Source: Aphis gossypii (lineage: Eukaryota; Arthropoda; Insecta; Hemiptera; Aphididae). From it: a stretch of DNA of 64,000 nucleotides. The DNA lies in assembly GCF_020184175.1 (NCBI RefSeq), contig NC_065531.1, positions 59,355,213 through 59,419,212 of the forward strand, read 5' to 3'. This document shows, piece by piece, positions 54,901-64,000 of this stretch. The position numbers and the translations under genes are program-made. Under the pieces are notes generated by a model. It made no database searches and was not told where the DNA came from. It worked only from the letters and a program-made list of their open reading frames with translations. The stretch's first letter is position 1. Every line of letters begins with the position of its first letter.

Positions 54901-57900
54901 ATTTTTAAGGTTGATTTCATACAATTAAACTTTTAAACAATAAAACATAACATAAAATAAGATACAAATCTATTTTTAGTAATTATAATTGAGTTATATT
55001 TATTTAAAATTCTAGAATTTATTATAAGAATGTGCTGAATAGTTATGTAAGCATTGTGCTTAGTTAATATTGTAATATTTCATTATCTCTGAATAAGTTC
55101 TATACGTATAAATGTTTTTTTATGCGAGTTATTTATATAAAAATATTTTTCTAAAAAAAGTCAAAATTATACTATATAAAATGGTGTATTACGCGAGGTT
55201 TTCCAGAAATAAAACCATGGAAACGTGATTCCCTAGACGAGTTCATAAAGATTATTTGTCTTCGATGAACTAAAAATAAATGACAAATATCTTTAAATAT
55301 AACATCATGTTTTTCTATTAAATAACATTAATATAAATTATAATAATATAATTGACATATTTTATAATATTTTATAGTATAACCTATGATACTTACGTTA
55401 CTGGTAAATATATTGATGTATTCAAATATATATTATTTACCCTATTATGTACCTACTATAATATGTATAATAAATCATACAAATAATTCAAAATTCGTTA
55501 GTACCATTAATAATACATAATAATACATGTTATGTCAATTGTCATATAAATCAAGAAAATTTGAGATAGTTAATAAATAAGTAAATGCTAATAATTAAGA
55601 TTGCATAATATTTAAATACAGACAATGTCAAAAACTTTACATACATAATTAGTATGCTATAAAATACCTAACTGATGATATAATACATGACATTTAAGAT
55701 GTCATTTCTGGAAGAATATTAACAATATTATGTGAAAGTCTCTTAACAAATATTTTAGTGTCTTATATAATTAGTCAATAAAGTATATTGGTTTTATATT
55801 ATAATAAATAAATTATATGAGTCTTTTAAACCCGTGTTTACGAAGAAATTTACTAATTCTGCCATTAAAAATGTTATAGGCATTTCGTATTTTTTGCCAA
55901 GTCGTAAATCATTACGCAGCACATGATATATCATTAAAACCAAACAGTTCATTGCTCTTAGCCGCAGTTTCAATTTTGTAAAGTTACATCGTAAAATGCA
56001 TGCTGTATAAAAAAAAAAAAAAATGAAAAGTAGAATAAGTAGATGCACATATGTAAAATGATGCTATTATTAAATTTGACATGGAAACTTGTAAATATAG
56101 GTTATGCGCGATCCCTTCATTTTACATCAGGGTAAAGCGAGTCTTTCGTCCTTTTAGGGGCGGTGGCCATAAAAAAAGCTTGATTAATGATTCTCTTTTT
56201 TCTTCGCAAAAGGTTAAATGAATGGACAGTTTAGTGTGATGGAAAAAAAAAATTACATTATAAAAACTACAGTTCATGACAAAGCCGATGTTTTTCTAAA
56301 AACATAAACGTAGGTCAACTTCCCGAGAAGTTTGTGTATTTCGTCAATAATAATTTTTATAAAAATAAAATTATATTTAAAGTGAAAAACTGACCCCTTT
56401 GTATATTTTGGAAATATATAATAAATAGTTTACATATTTTTTTGCTTATAATACTATTGTAAGTATAGTAATTATTATTATTTTTTTTTTAAACAAATAT
56501 AATTTAATTTGATTTTTGTAGTAGTAGTAGTTACTGAGATTCGTTAATTTTATATACTTTTTTTTTCTGTAAATACCTCTTTTTTTATTATTATTATAAA
56601 GAAAAAGCTCAAACTTAAATCATATATTTCGTAGATTAAAAAAAATATTTTACGTAATATGACATTCAAATTTGTATTTTAGATAGTCACAATAAACAGC
56701 ATAATACCATTTTTCAAAAATATTATTAAGCAGAGTTATAACATTCAGTCCTTAAGATTTTTGAATAATATGATATGTATTATTGAATAATAAGTGTGTT
56801 TCAATGTTATTTAATTGATTTTGGAATAATTTATAGAAATACACCTCACCAGTGGATCTATTGTATCTAACATTTAAATTGATAGCACCTTAAATAAACA
56901 TCAGTTAAAAAACTATTAGATTATTATGTTTTTTTTTAATTTTGATTTGTAATTAACTTACCATAAGCTTATATATGTATAATAAAGTGTTGGTGGAAAA
57001 ATAATTTTAAAGTTTTCAAACTTCTTGGGTTAATTTCAGAGAAAGTCTAAAAGTGAGCATTTTTTTTAAAGAAATGTAAAGTTAGTAAACATCTTTTTAA
57101 AAATTATTGTTGAAACTGTTTTTTATATATATATCTAACTTTATGGTAAAATAATTGACGGATTAAACATAATTATTATTCTATATCTTATTATTTGTTA
57201 TCAAATGTATATCTTTAAAAATCGTGTATTAAAGTATTAAATATACTTTTATAACTTATAATTATTATCTTACGAATATTAAACATATTATTTTACATTA
57301 TTACAGAAAAATAATTATCAGTATTAAAACTTATTTGAGTTTTAATAAATTAGTTAACAGTAAAATTAATAAATAAAAAATAACAATATTCACAAATAAT
57401 ATATAATTATAATAATATGTTCAAATCAACATTTTTCTATCTTGCAATATATTATAAGATTAAATTTATCGTGATTTAATTGGAATATAGTTTTACAGTT
57501 TCGCAGACATATACATTAATATACAGTTCATAATATTATGAAATATGGTTTGATTGCCTATTTAACTTTAATATTAGGTGTCACAAGTATATATTATTTA
57601 TTTATAAGAAAAAAGAATGTAAACAGTTTTGTAAAAATAAGATATACAATAAAATAATACGAATAAAAGTTTTTGATGAAATGAAGTCTTGCAATTTAAT
57701 ACATCACAGAATGAGATTTTAAAACCAATAAAACTTACACACTTTAATGAACAACAATAAATTTTACAGTCTTAAACGAAAATAAAAAGTGAAAATGAAA
57801 GAACAATTCAGTAAAATGGTCAAAAGGTTTTCTTTAGTATCTAAACTCTGAACTCAGTCACATTCATTAAATATAAAAAAATATTGTAATCTGCAGATAC

Positions 57901-60900
57901 ATAACTATTTGAAAGATAAGATTTAGGTTAAAAAATTATATTGTAAAGTTCTAAATTCACCTAAGTGATTTATATTATCAATTATTAAATTCTATAATCT
58001 TACACTTTTTTATTAAAAGTTTAGTAAAAATGTATATATTTATACATTATTTATCATTATATCTTAGAATTACCAATTAATCTTTTAATTTACAACGATT
58101 TTAACTAATTAAAATTATTTTCACTGAATTCGATTAGGATATGTTATTGTCTATGATAATTCATCTGTAAATTATTTTTATTCATATTTGTTTTTTTCTT
58201 TTTTAAATGTAATTATTTGTAAAAGTTATAAGTAAGTTAAGAAATTTGTGGCTTGAGTAGACAGATTTTTTCTGATGTGAGAGGATTCATGGGAGGAGAT
58301 GGTAGTTATTTGTTTACTTTAAAATTGTAAATTTAGTAAATGCATCAAAGCCTCGAAGAAGTCAAATATTGTGTTGTTTATTTGAATATTATTAGTGCTG
58401 GTATAAAAGAAAAAAATGTGATAGATATTTAATGTTTGAAAATCATAATGAATAAATTATATATTTTATGAATAGTATATAAAGTGATATACCTTTAACT
58501 ACATAAATTACAGTGAGAAAATTCGTTTCCACATACATTTTTCTTAAAAGAATGTGTATTGAAAAAAGGGAATTCCTTAAAAAAAAAACAAACAGTCATC
58601 TTTTATTATTATATTATACCTATTTTTTATGATTTATTATTCACACACACTGTTTCGACGACATGAAACACGGCACAGTCGGTCGATATCAATTTCCAAC
58701 ACTTTTTTATTGTTCCTCAATAAAATGCTAGATGGTTCTAAGACACGAAGATAGTCAAGTGAATGAATTAGAACTCTGGGTGTCTTTAATAACTTATAAT
58801 CTAGTGTCATATTTATGTTTGTCTTTTAAAGTACAAGTGTATTTACTGACCTCTTAACCTTAATCCATTTATGGATATGGACGATTTTTTGCATATTTAT
58901 TTACAAATATTATAAGAAAAATTATTTTTATTTTATTTATAATTATATATTAATAATTACAGTCAATAATAATTAGCATTATAAAATAGCTATAAAAATA
59001 TACAATAATTTATTATTAAAAGTATCGAAATTTTCTGAATTAAAATGTCAACTTGTTCCCATAAGTCTCAGTCATAACGAGCGATTTTAAATAATTGCAT
59101 TCACAATAATATTTCCAGCCTTCCAGGTAAATAGAACCCATCTTATTACACGGAATACCACCTTGAAGTATGCGAGTTGGTATTCGATATTATATTATTA
59201 AGTATTCAAGAATTTTTAGTGTCATGTATATTATATAGGAAAATTGATATAAACCTTCATCTTAAATAATCATTTATTTACGGACACAATTACACGTTAT
59301 AGTTTCGTTTTATCGACTATCAAAAGTCCAATATACCAGAACGCAAGACCTAATTTGAAATATTGCATGCTTAAATAGTGTATTTACGCCACTCACTTCA
59401 TCTGAAAGTCGTGATATTGTTGCGAACTTATGCTGTTGGCGAAGTCAGGCCACCGATTGAAATCGATCGGAAGTTCGACGGGCGCTGTCTGGCATCCTTC
59501 GTGCCCCTGTTCGGGCGAGTTGGCAGAGAGCGATGGCTGTTGAACGACGATTGTGGCCACTTGTCCCGTATCCGACATGACCACCGCTGCCGATTGGCTC
59601 TTGTTGATGACCAACGCGTCCAGCAGCACCGCAGAACCCTTCCGCTCCTTGTTGTTCCAGTTTGGCGTCCGGCTGTAAACCGTCGACGGTCTCCTGGAAA
59701 CCGCGCAAAGTACCGTGGCGATCATTCGTAAATCGTAATAGTATAATAGTATAGTATAGTACAATATAGGTGATATCGTGTTTATCGTTTCTAATAACTT
59801 TAAATCCCCTTTAGTGCTAGTGATACGAGCCACACGTATTACAGTGATCCACGACGCCGTGGTACATGGCTGTGTTATTATACGGATGCAATTTGTAAAG
59901 TGGAAAAAAATTGTCTAGTGGGGGAACATCTATAACAAGCACACGAGTGGTCCAAAGCCAACATGACTCCACATATGAGTATATGACCTGGTCGGATGAA
60001 ATCCAAAAAATAAAAGAAGAAAAACCAGACGTATACCTCACCGCGTGTGTGTATTGACGTGACGTCTGACGCATTTAAACGACAGCTGCTGTTGTATTGA
60101 ATAATAATACGTTCATCATCATCATCATCATGATATATTTTTGTTCAATGATGATTTTTATAATTAACATCTATTTGCGATAACACGATTATTCAAAAAA
60201 AAAAAAAACAAAACAAAATTGTTACATTTGCGATTCAAATATCATTGTTATCGAATGTAACATTATTAACAAATAATGGTGTTGGATTCAATTACATGAT
60301 ATTTAATTATTTTTTTTAGCCACGTTTTAATATTATAAATATTGAGTAAAAATCTGATTTTGAAAATTAAAATTGTTCTCAAAACTTTTATTTTTATGTT
60401 ACAGAAATCATTAAGACTGTGACCTAAATTTGTATGTACAAATATGATAAACCATATGTTATTTCTCTTAAAAAAAAAAAAAAATGGTGTATTGTAATTA
60501 TTATTGTTTGGTTATTAGTTTGCTATATCATACAAGCGAATCAATTTTACCCTATATTTTAATGAAGCAAAAAAAAAATTGATAACAATTAATTTATCTT
60601 TTGGTGTAATTATTTAAACAAAATAAATTCGTTTTTGTTTAATAACAATTGAAAATATATAATACATTTCTATACCAATACACGTAATTTAGTAATTTGA
60701 TTTTAATACTGTTATTAATGGATAGCAAAATCTTTTAAACGCGTACATAGTGTATTATACTATCATTAGTAACCATTAATTTTGACATATCGTAATTGTA
60801 CAACATTAATTAATCTAGTGATATCCACGAACAACATTTGTACTGTAGGTCTCGTATACCTATGTAACTTTATAAAATTAATTTACACGTTGTATAATAT

Positions 60901-63496
60901 CACTTTTAACAAATTACTACGCGCGTCCGATACTTATAAAAATATTAAGAAACATACATGTGATGCTTGTGATGCATGCTAACTTAAATACATTTATTAT
61001 CAATATGTATTAACATTAATTATTATCTTAATCTATGATGTTAATACAATGAGATTCTTTTAGTGTATTTTAGATCATACACAAAACACCTTCCATAAAT
61101 AATAATCGTAAGGAAAATGAATTCTTGGTAATACTGTACTGATTACTTTAATCCAAATAATTGATGTTGATATCTAAAATAAAATTATATTGACTATGAC
61201 TTATAATTTTAAATTCTATAGGTACAAACACTGTGTTTTTTATTGATATGTTTTATAAGCTTAAATGTAGGTAAATAACAAAAATTAAATTATATTGTAT
61301 TATCTTACAAACTTTTTCACCAAGAATATGAGTATTATTTAAAAAATATTATTCTGATTTGACTAAAAGTGATAAGATACGTAATAATAATTACTATAAT
61401 GTAGGTACATATTGATATTTTAATTTCAAAAATAATATATATGATGTAAAGATAAAATGTATTTTTATAATTATAATTTTATAACTTAAGACATAACTAT
61501 AGTTGGGTATATTGTTTTAATTTGTTTGCTTAAGTCAAATTCAATATATTATGTCTAACTTATGGACTGAGTAAACATTCACAGTAAACATTATTCGATA
61601 AAAGTATTGAAAAGGCGCCAAAAATAATTATTGAGGATGGTATTTTTATCAATTATTTATAAAATAATGTTGAACAATATTTGGTTGTATACACATATTA
61701 TTTTTTAAATTTATAGATGTTAATAAAATGATTGACATTATTTTAAATTAAATTTTGTAAATATTGATTGTGACCAGTATAAACTAAGCTGCTTCAAAAT
61801 AAGATAAATAATGGATTTTCAAATTAATTACCCAAAAGCGACAATTACTTTAAAACTTAACGAGAACGCCAATAAGTAAATAATGATAAATTGATGAACG
61901 GATTAGCAAATTGAACATGCGAAATGTCTATTTATTATTAAACAAACAACCTGATTATAATATATATTATAATCAAGGACTACAAAGTGAATTATTTTTA
62001 ATCCTGATGTTTTCAAAATTAATCGAGTTTCACAAATTACATTCTATATGGCTTGTTATCGAAATTGCTACAAGACGTCCGTAATATATTATATTGTACG
62101 TTAATGACGTTAATAATGTTACCAATATGTAATATTATATCATTACAATTTACAGTCAAAAGTGCATACTATATATTAATTACTAATCTCTCTTATGAAA
62201 TATTCACTGATGTGTTTCTCTGCTATACCTACACAAATGTCTTATGTGTAATGTTCATACTAATTATGAGTATTAATTAGAATAAATACAAACGACTTAA
62301 ATACGTAGGTATTAAATAGTAAACACTCAAAGTATGTAGGTAGTCTATGTCGTAAGTAATCTTGTCGACTAATTTTTAAATAAATTCGTTTATAAATAAT
62401 AATGACTTAAATGAACTTAAATGATTAAAATACGTCAAGTGTAAATAATAATAATGTATCTAAATTTTGTGAAATAACAAGTTTAACAGGTAACACTTAA
62501 TATCATTGAAATATATACAAAGTCAGTAAAATGTTGTTGAATAATTTAATAATTTAACATTATTGTTAATGATTATTCAGGGATTCAAAACTTTGTAAAA
62601 TGAAACATTAAATTAAAGAAAAAAAAAAAGCATAAACGAATTTAGATGTAACCATATAACAATGTTTATAATAAAAAAAAAGTTTTCCATGTTCGTTGAA
62701 TACGTATATGCAGCTAATTCACTATTCACTTGTGAAAGACTAAGTACTATACATATAACTGATTAATTTTGGAGTATAAGGGTTAAATATAATTATTATA
62801 CAGTTTTATTGTTGGAAATATTTTTATACAAAGATATTTTAAGGGAGTTAGGGAATTTTGATTTAACTATAAAGCATAATATTATATTAACTAAATAATA
62901 AATACCCTTCATACAATTCACGTGGAACTGTTATATTTTTGAGGATGAAACAAATATTTTAATTTGAATATAATATGTGATTAAAATTTATAACTTTGAG
63001 TTGTTTAATTTTTAAGATAAGGGAATTTTAAAACTATGAGAACAATAAGAGGAAACATTTAACGGTAAGTATTAAATATAATAGTAGTAAAAATATAATT
63101 ATTTTTTATAATATTAAAAGATATTTTTAAATAACACCTAGATAAAAATATTATAAAATGTCTATTAAAATTATTAGCATACTATAAACATTTCAAAATA
63201 CTTATTTTCCATACCTTTTAGTTGTTTCGTTAGGTTCATCTGTTTCGTTGACTGTGGGAAACGTAAAATGTTGTTTTGACTTTGTAGGTGAAGATTCATC
63301 ATCGCAAGTAGGTGATCCAGGAACACCAGTTGGCGACGAAGGAATTGGTGGTGATCCATTGTCTACTTGAAAAGAATCTTCACTGTCAATGGTCATCTGT
63401 TCAGCGGCAAAACCTGACGAGTTTCGACCTATTTCTGTTCGAGTCCTATCTTCTTCGAATCGACTTTTAGCATATCTTCTCGAAAGCAGTTTTAAT
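15608..63496 (-). CDS. Rgk: RGK-family small GTPase (Rad/Gem/Rem-like), 5' end outside window
   Basis: Six minus-strand exons, in transcript order: 63496-63215, 49841-49554, 43623-43358, 19434-19355, 17011-16813 and 15927-15608. All junctions are GT-AG and phase-compatible, giving 477 visible residues. The order is a Ser/Pro/Arg-rich N-terminal extension (1-190), a Gly-rich linker, and then the G domain from about 246. The G domain has G1 GATGVGKT (252-259), G4 NKND (358-361) and G5 ETS (386-388). The basic tail ends in KSKSCENLHVL, the RGK signature that replaces a prenylation box. The Ras DTAGQE motif is absent, with LDKSNA in its place, as expected for RGK proteins, which have a divergent G3. 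Known relatives inhibit voltage-gated calcium channels at the plasma membrane and bind calmodulin and 14-3-3; that role here is inference. Introns reach 13.4 and 23.9 kb. It converges with GMPR. The upstream exons lie beyond position 64000. Confidence 0.93.
16813..17011 (-). CDS. Rgk: RGK exon with G4 (NKND)
   Basis: 66 codons plus one base, from acceptor TTTTTAG to donor GTACAG. It encodes the core strand HAYCIIYS, a helix DSFKQAEEWLQALW, and AVILVGNKNDIV, which holds the guanine-specificity motif. The residues following the expected G3 position are P-A-D-C-N, with no Gly-Gln pair, so the switch II region is atypical even for small GTPases. Confidence 0.92.
17012..19354 (-). other. RGK intron
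   Basis: A 2.3-kb AT-rich intron, donor GTGAGT. No coding content was recognised. A slightly GC-richer patch at 19020-19250 contains short diverging words around TTTTCGGG and TTCCCGAA that may be a decayed repeat. Confidence 0.7.
19355..19434 (-). CDS. Rgk: RGK exon with the divergent G3 segment
   Basis: A short 80-base exon (26 codons plus two bases) from acceptor TTTTAG to donor GTGAGT. It encodes EDGEKSVSVLLDGEESELIF followed by LDKSNA. The DGEE...ELIFLD pattern matches the beta2-beta3 hairpin of fly and mammalian RGK proteins. The Asp of the normal Ras DxxG is present but the Gly and the catalytic Gln are not. Confidence 0.92.
23222..23237. repeat. Small GC-containing hairpin
   Basis: TGTGCA and TGCACA flank the loop CCGA inside a GC-richer patch (about 23190-23460). 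The patch may be a conserved intronic regulatory element; nothing more can be shown from the sequence. Confidence 0.5.
24160..24900. promoter_or_regulatory. CpG-richer island inside the RGK intron, possible internal promoter
   Basis: GC and CpG content rise sharply here (for example GGACGCGGCGGGAAC at 24173-24187 and the 24420-24500 stretch), at a level otherwise seen only at coding exons and the GMPR promoter. TATA-like words occur on both strands: TATAAAA read on the minus strand at about 24162-24168, and (TA)n at 24381-24402 on the plus strand. Several open frames cross it without homology. It could start a short RGK isoform or an unrelated transcript. No minus-strand donor in phase with the 19355-19434 exon stands out, which weakens the first option. 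Confidence 0.35.
24384..24402. repeat. (TA)n microsatellite
   Basis: A perfect TA run followed by a short (CTAC)n run, in the middle of the CpG-richer island. Confidence 0.85.
24512..25092 (+). CDS. Possible two-exon micro-ORF antisense to RGK
   Basis: An ATG at 24512 opens MCVCVYTIE, which ends at a strong donor (AAG then GTAAGTACG, exon end 24539). After a 485-bp gap comes a textbook acceptor, a T/C tract ending in CCGCAG at 25024. Joining is phase-correct and adds GLKDIVELRSYVHSALLNSVK before TAA at 25090-25092, for a product of 30 residues. The helix-like second exon and the good splice pair at the edge of a CpG-richer island make it worth noting. Chance is quite possible and no family is recognised. 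Confidence 0.2.
28510..28600. repeat. (ATT)n / TAATTAAT imperfect palindromic repeat
   Basis: About 90 bases of ATT and AAT units arranged partly as inverted repeats around TTAATTAATATTATT. It is low-complexity DNA with no other content, just upstream of the LINE remnant. Confidence 0.7.
28750..29750 (+). mobile_element. Decayed Jockey-type non-LTR retrotransposon (reverse transcriptase)
   Basis: Plus-strand translation in shifting frames shows colinear pieces of a Jockey-like reverse transcriptase. First is SLWRAKNNL at about 28790, then SEKVELFKLYL (28837-28869) of the pre-RT region. The catalytic box YSDDKAII (29084-29107) follows, then DPLTASKNVLNHL and FNKLRFKV. Next is LKPI-stop-TYNLQLWSN (29460-29501), the family KPIWTYGIQLW block with its Trp turned to a stop. 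Last comes FYVSYFSLHSDL and FYKRFHNPLS. Much of the palm between about 28960 and 29080 is deleted, and several frameshifts and stops are present. It is a dead fragment, inserted in the RGK intron with its sense opposite to the host gene. No target-site duplication or A-tail was found. Confidence 0.85.
31428..31584. repeat. 20-bp perfect direct repeat, 137-bp period
   Basis: ATTACAATATTATAATGGTT occurs at 31428-31447 and again at 31565-31584. The DNA between is less AT-rich and holds no open frame. It could be a recombination footprint, a duplication border or a decayed tandem unit. Confidence 0.8.
35638..35656. repeat. (AT)n microsatellite
   Basis: A perfect AT run in the RGK intron. Confidence 0.85.
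36060..36129. repeat. Inverted repeat ATCATTGAG / CTCAATGAT
   Basis: Nine-base perfect arms about 50 bases apart bracket an AT-rich core. It could be the ends of a very short MITE, but without a matching target duplication this is uncertain. Confidence 0.4.
36235..36330 (+). mobile_element. Degenerate partial copy of the neighbouring retroposon
   Basis: CTCGTGCACTTTGTGTCTCG near 36243 resembles CTCCGTGCACTTCGTTGCCC of the element starting at 36400, in the same orientation. This suggests an older, more decayed copy of the same family next to the younger one. The right boundary is unclear. Confidence 0.4.
36400..36613 (+). mobile_element. Short A-tailed retroposon (insect GTGCACTTCGTTGCCCG-type repeat)
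   Basis: Begins at ACTAGCTGGCTCCGTGCACT, continues CGTTGCCCGTTAAAAATGCC, and ends about 200 bases later in a 16-base A tract (36598-36613). The opening word belongs to a type of dispersed repeat seen widely in insect and aphid DNA (recalled, not searched). The A-tail fits target-primed retroposition of a SINE or truncated LINE. I could not define a target-site duplication. The open frame across 36247-36570 is not a gene. Confidence 0.6.
38497..38515. repeat. Perfect 8-bp hairpin
   Basis: ACTTTCCA and TGGAAAGT flank the loop TCT. It is a short isolated stem-loop with mixed base content in the RGK intron; function unknown. Confidence 0.6.
40095..40232 (-). mobile_element. 3' remnant of a second non-LTR reverse transcriptase
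   Basis: Minus-strand translation gives QRWLDIIKQNLRVV, then EYTVDQESWINLVEASKSLKSI. This is the short C-terminal block (RW-D-K-L...DRE-W-LV-AA-L) that ends the ORF of RTE- or CR1-like elements, often misannotated in insects as craniofacial development protein 2-like. A stop lies just upstream in frame, so only the tail survives. It is in the same sense as the host RGK gene. Confidence 0.65.
40940..40958. repeat. (AAAT)n microsatellite
   Basis: Four to five perfect AAAT units within A-rich DNA. Confidence 0.8.
43358..43623 (-). CDS. Rgk: RGK exon with Gly-rich linker and P-loop (G1)
   Basis: 88 codons plus one base from acceptor TTTCAG to donor GTAAGT. It first encodes a Ser/Gly linker (GVGCGGAGGGGGSYPG, then SSRESSCASCP), then the start of the G domain, FRIAMLGATGVGKTSLVCQF. 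Gly-Val-Gly-Lys-Thr is the phosphate-binding loop. MTSES and YDASI follow, matching the QFMTSE...YD of fly RGK proteins. It is GC-rich relative to the surrounding intron, which also produces a long antisense open frame that is not a gene. Confidence 0.94.
44931..44949. repeat. (AT)n microsatellite
   Basis: A perfect AT run in an RGK intron. Confidence 0.85.
45754..45773. repeat. (AAAT)n microsatellite
   Basis: Five tandem AAAT units in an RGK intron. Confidence 0.8.
49554..49841 (-). CDS. Rgk: RGK N-terminal extension exon (basic, Ser-rich)
   Basis: 95 codons plus partial codons on both sides, from acceptor TTTCGTAG to donor GTAAGT. It encodes YGSPHHSRSQSVRTPGSK, QLQLGPNGIPKNRSN, RSRVASMP and EEEYYRIRQFSISG, ending KSRRSKSNNSVASSNS. 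Several Arg-x-x-Ser sites (RVAS, RQFS) resemble basophilic kinase and 14-3-3 targets, as known in RGK N-termini. It is predicted to be disordered. The first base completes AGG after the exon at 63215, or AAG after the exon at 59397. Confidence 0.9.
49842..59396 (-). other. RGK intron between the alternative first exon and the basic exon
   Basis: 9.6 kb of AT-rich DNA. A GC-richer patch at about 51740-52340 carries overlapping open frames in several phases with no homology. The minus-strand frame at 55794-56048 is uninterrupted but unrecognised. A (GTA)n run lies at about 56518-56531. Confidence 0.65.
59397..59725 (-). CDS. Rgk: Probable alternative first coding exon of RGK
   Basis: The minus-strand ATG at 59725 opens 109 codons plus two bases, ending at a strong donor (AA then GTGAGTGG). 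Joined to the exon starting at 49841 the split codon becomes AAG and the frame continues as DFQMK-YGSPHHSRSQ. The stretch is as GC-rich as the P-loop exon, while the bases just upstream of this ATG turn to repetitive TATAGTATAG. That favours it over the in-frame ATG at 59833. Residues include KERKGSAVLLDALVINKSQS, QVATIVVQQPSLSANSPEQ and DFNRWPDFANSISSQQYHDF. No domain is recognised and no transmembrane segment is evident. No good acceptor precedes it, so it should be a first exon with its own promoter. Confidence 0.6.
59726..60135 (-). promoter_or_regulatory. Candidate promoter for the alternative RGK first exon
   Basis: Upstream of the exon on the minus strand the DNA stays richer in GC to about 60135. 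At 60055-60072 it has a cluster of TGACG half-sites (TGACGTGACGTCTGACGC), which resembles tandem CRE/ATF sites. An E-box-like CAGCTG lies near 60083. A (TCA)6 run at 60113-60130 marks its far edge. Activity is inference. Confidence 0.4.
60113..60130. repeat. (TCA)6 microsatellite
   Basis: Six perfect TCA units at the edge of the GC-richer region upstream of the alternative RGK exon. Confidence 0.9.
60136..63214 (-). other. RGK intron, distal part
   Basis: AT-rich intron sequence between the alternative promoter region and the 63215-63496 exon. The only structure of note is a perfect 22-bp palindrome at 61953-61974. Short open frames at 60782-60982 and 62053-62280 show no homology. Confidence 0.7.
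61953..61974. repeat. Perfect 22-bp palindrome
   Basis: GATTATAATATATATTATAATC is its own reverse complement. Spacerless AT palindromes of this size can be binding sites or cruciform seeds; function unknown. Confidence 0.85.
63215..63496 (-). CDS. Rgk: RGK N-terminal exon (acidic, Ser/Pro-rich)
   Basis: 93 codons with split codons at both ends, from acceptor TATTCAG to donor GTATGG. It starts LKLLSRRYAKSRFEEDRTRT and continues with SEDSFQVDNGSPPIPSSP, SPTCDDESSPTKSK and NETDEPNETTK. It is rich in Ser-Pro and Thr-Pro dipeptides, so it is likely a disordered region phosphorylated by proline-directed kinases. Because it begins with an acceptor, at least one further upstream exon exists outside the window. 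Confidence 0.85.
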
Positions 63497-64000
63497 CTGA
63501 ATACATAAATTAGTTATATAATCAATATCTGTACTGCTTTGAATTTTTTAAAGTATTAAAAAAATAATAACAAGTAGTTATTTGGACAATTTTTATTATT
63601 ACATTTTAAATATAATTGAAAATTTTAATAAACTATGGAAAACAAATTTCATTAAATAACCATAACATAATATACTATTATATTAGCTACTTCAAAAGTA
63701 TCAAGTCATTATAAACTATAATATGAATTTAACGTGTACATGCACTTTTCGTACTATTCAATACACTTGAATTTTTAATAATCAGATTTAATTTCGCCAT
63801 GCATTGAATAATCACAAATCTTTACACTAAAAAGTGTACCCCAATTTCTAATTCTCAAGTTCTAAATTATTTTTATTTAATCACATTTTGAAAATATGAG
63901 TTAAAATACGAATTTTAATATTATTAATTATTATTTTTTTTTTCATAAGTATTTCGGAATAATAAATCAAAATCAAAAGGTAAATAACTAATGTAGCCAA
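63497..64000 (-). other. Intron sequence at window edge
   Basis: AT-rich DNA upstream of the last visible RGK exon. No exon, repeat or RNA gene was recognised. Confidence 0.7.

Noticed and set aside
55794..56048. Minus-strand open frame with helix-like segments
   Set aside because: No recognisable domain, no clear splice sites, and the start runs through low-complexity Phe/Ile codons.
59378..59731. Plus-strand open frame of 117 codons and a second minus-strand frame at 59445-59708
   Set aside because: Both overlap the alternative RGK exon in other frames. Neither ends at a donor that fits a neighbour.
1..64000. tRNA, rRNA, CRISPR arrays, bacterial operons or viral genes
   Set aside because: Nothing matching their sequence signatures was seen. 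The gene structure is eukaryotic and spliced throughout.

Overview
The window is AT-rich eukaryotic nuclear DNA. Its genes are split by GT-AG introns of 60 bp to 24 kb, and they encode insect-type proteins. The very low GC, the many TAGGTACC/TACCTA-like words and the transposon remnants fit a hemipteran, most likely an aphid. That taxonomic call is inference.

Layout: (1) Positions 2-1917 (+) hold the 3' eight exons of a ribonucleotide reductase large-subunit (RnrL/RRM1) paralogue. Every splice site and the reading frame are intact, but the catalytic residues that fall in the window are replaced: the N-x-C-x-E radical site, the PMPTAST loop, the radical-transfer Tyr pair, and the Cys-bearing tail. 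It reads as a divergent pseudoenzyme and is the most unusual object here. (2) Positions 5327-10719 (+) hold a complete six-exon GMP reductase gene with a CpG-richer promoter region upstream. A TTAA-flanked MITE lies in its third intron. (3) Positions 15608-63496 (-) hold the 3' six exons of a very large RGK-family (Rad/Gem/Rem/Kir-like) GTPase gene, with the conserved C-terminal SKSC...VL signature. It converges tail-to-tail on GMPR. Inside its 13.4-kb intron, at 59397-59725, is a GC-rich open exon. Its strong donor is in phase with the downstream RGK exon, so it is a probable alternative first exon.

The rest is intron or intergenic DNA. It holds a decayed Jockey-type LINE (28750-29750, +), a short 3' remnant of another non-LTR reverse transcriptase (about 40095-40232, -), and an A-tailed retroposon (36400-36613, +). 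There are also perfect palindromes, simple repeats, and one unexplained CpG-richer island (24160-24900) with a possible two-exon micro-ORF. I saw no rRNA, tRNA, CRISPR or viral genes.

Functionally, GMPR recycles GMP to IMP and the neighbouring RnrL paralogue descends from the dNTP-making enzyme. Nothing in the sequence shows that the two are co-regulated. RGK GTPases are known as regulators of voltage-gated calcium channels and the cytoskeleton.
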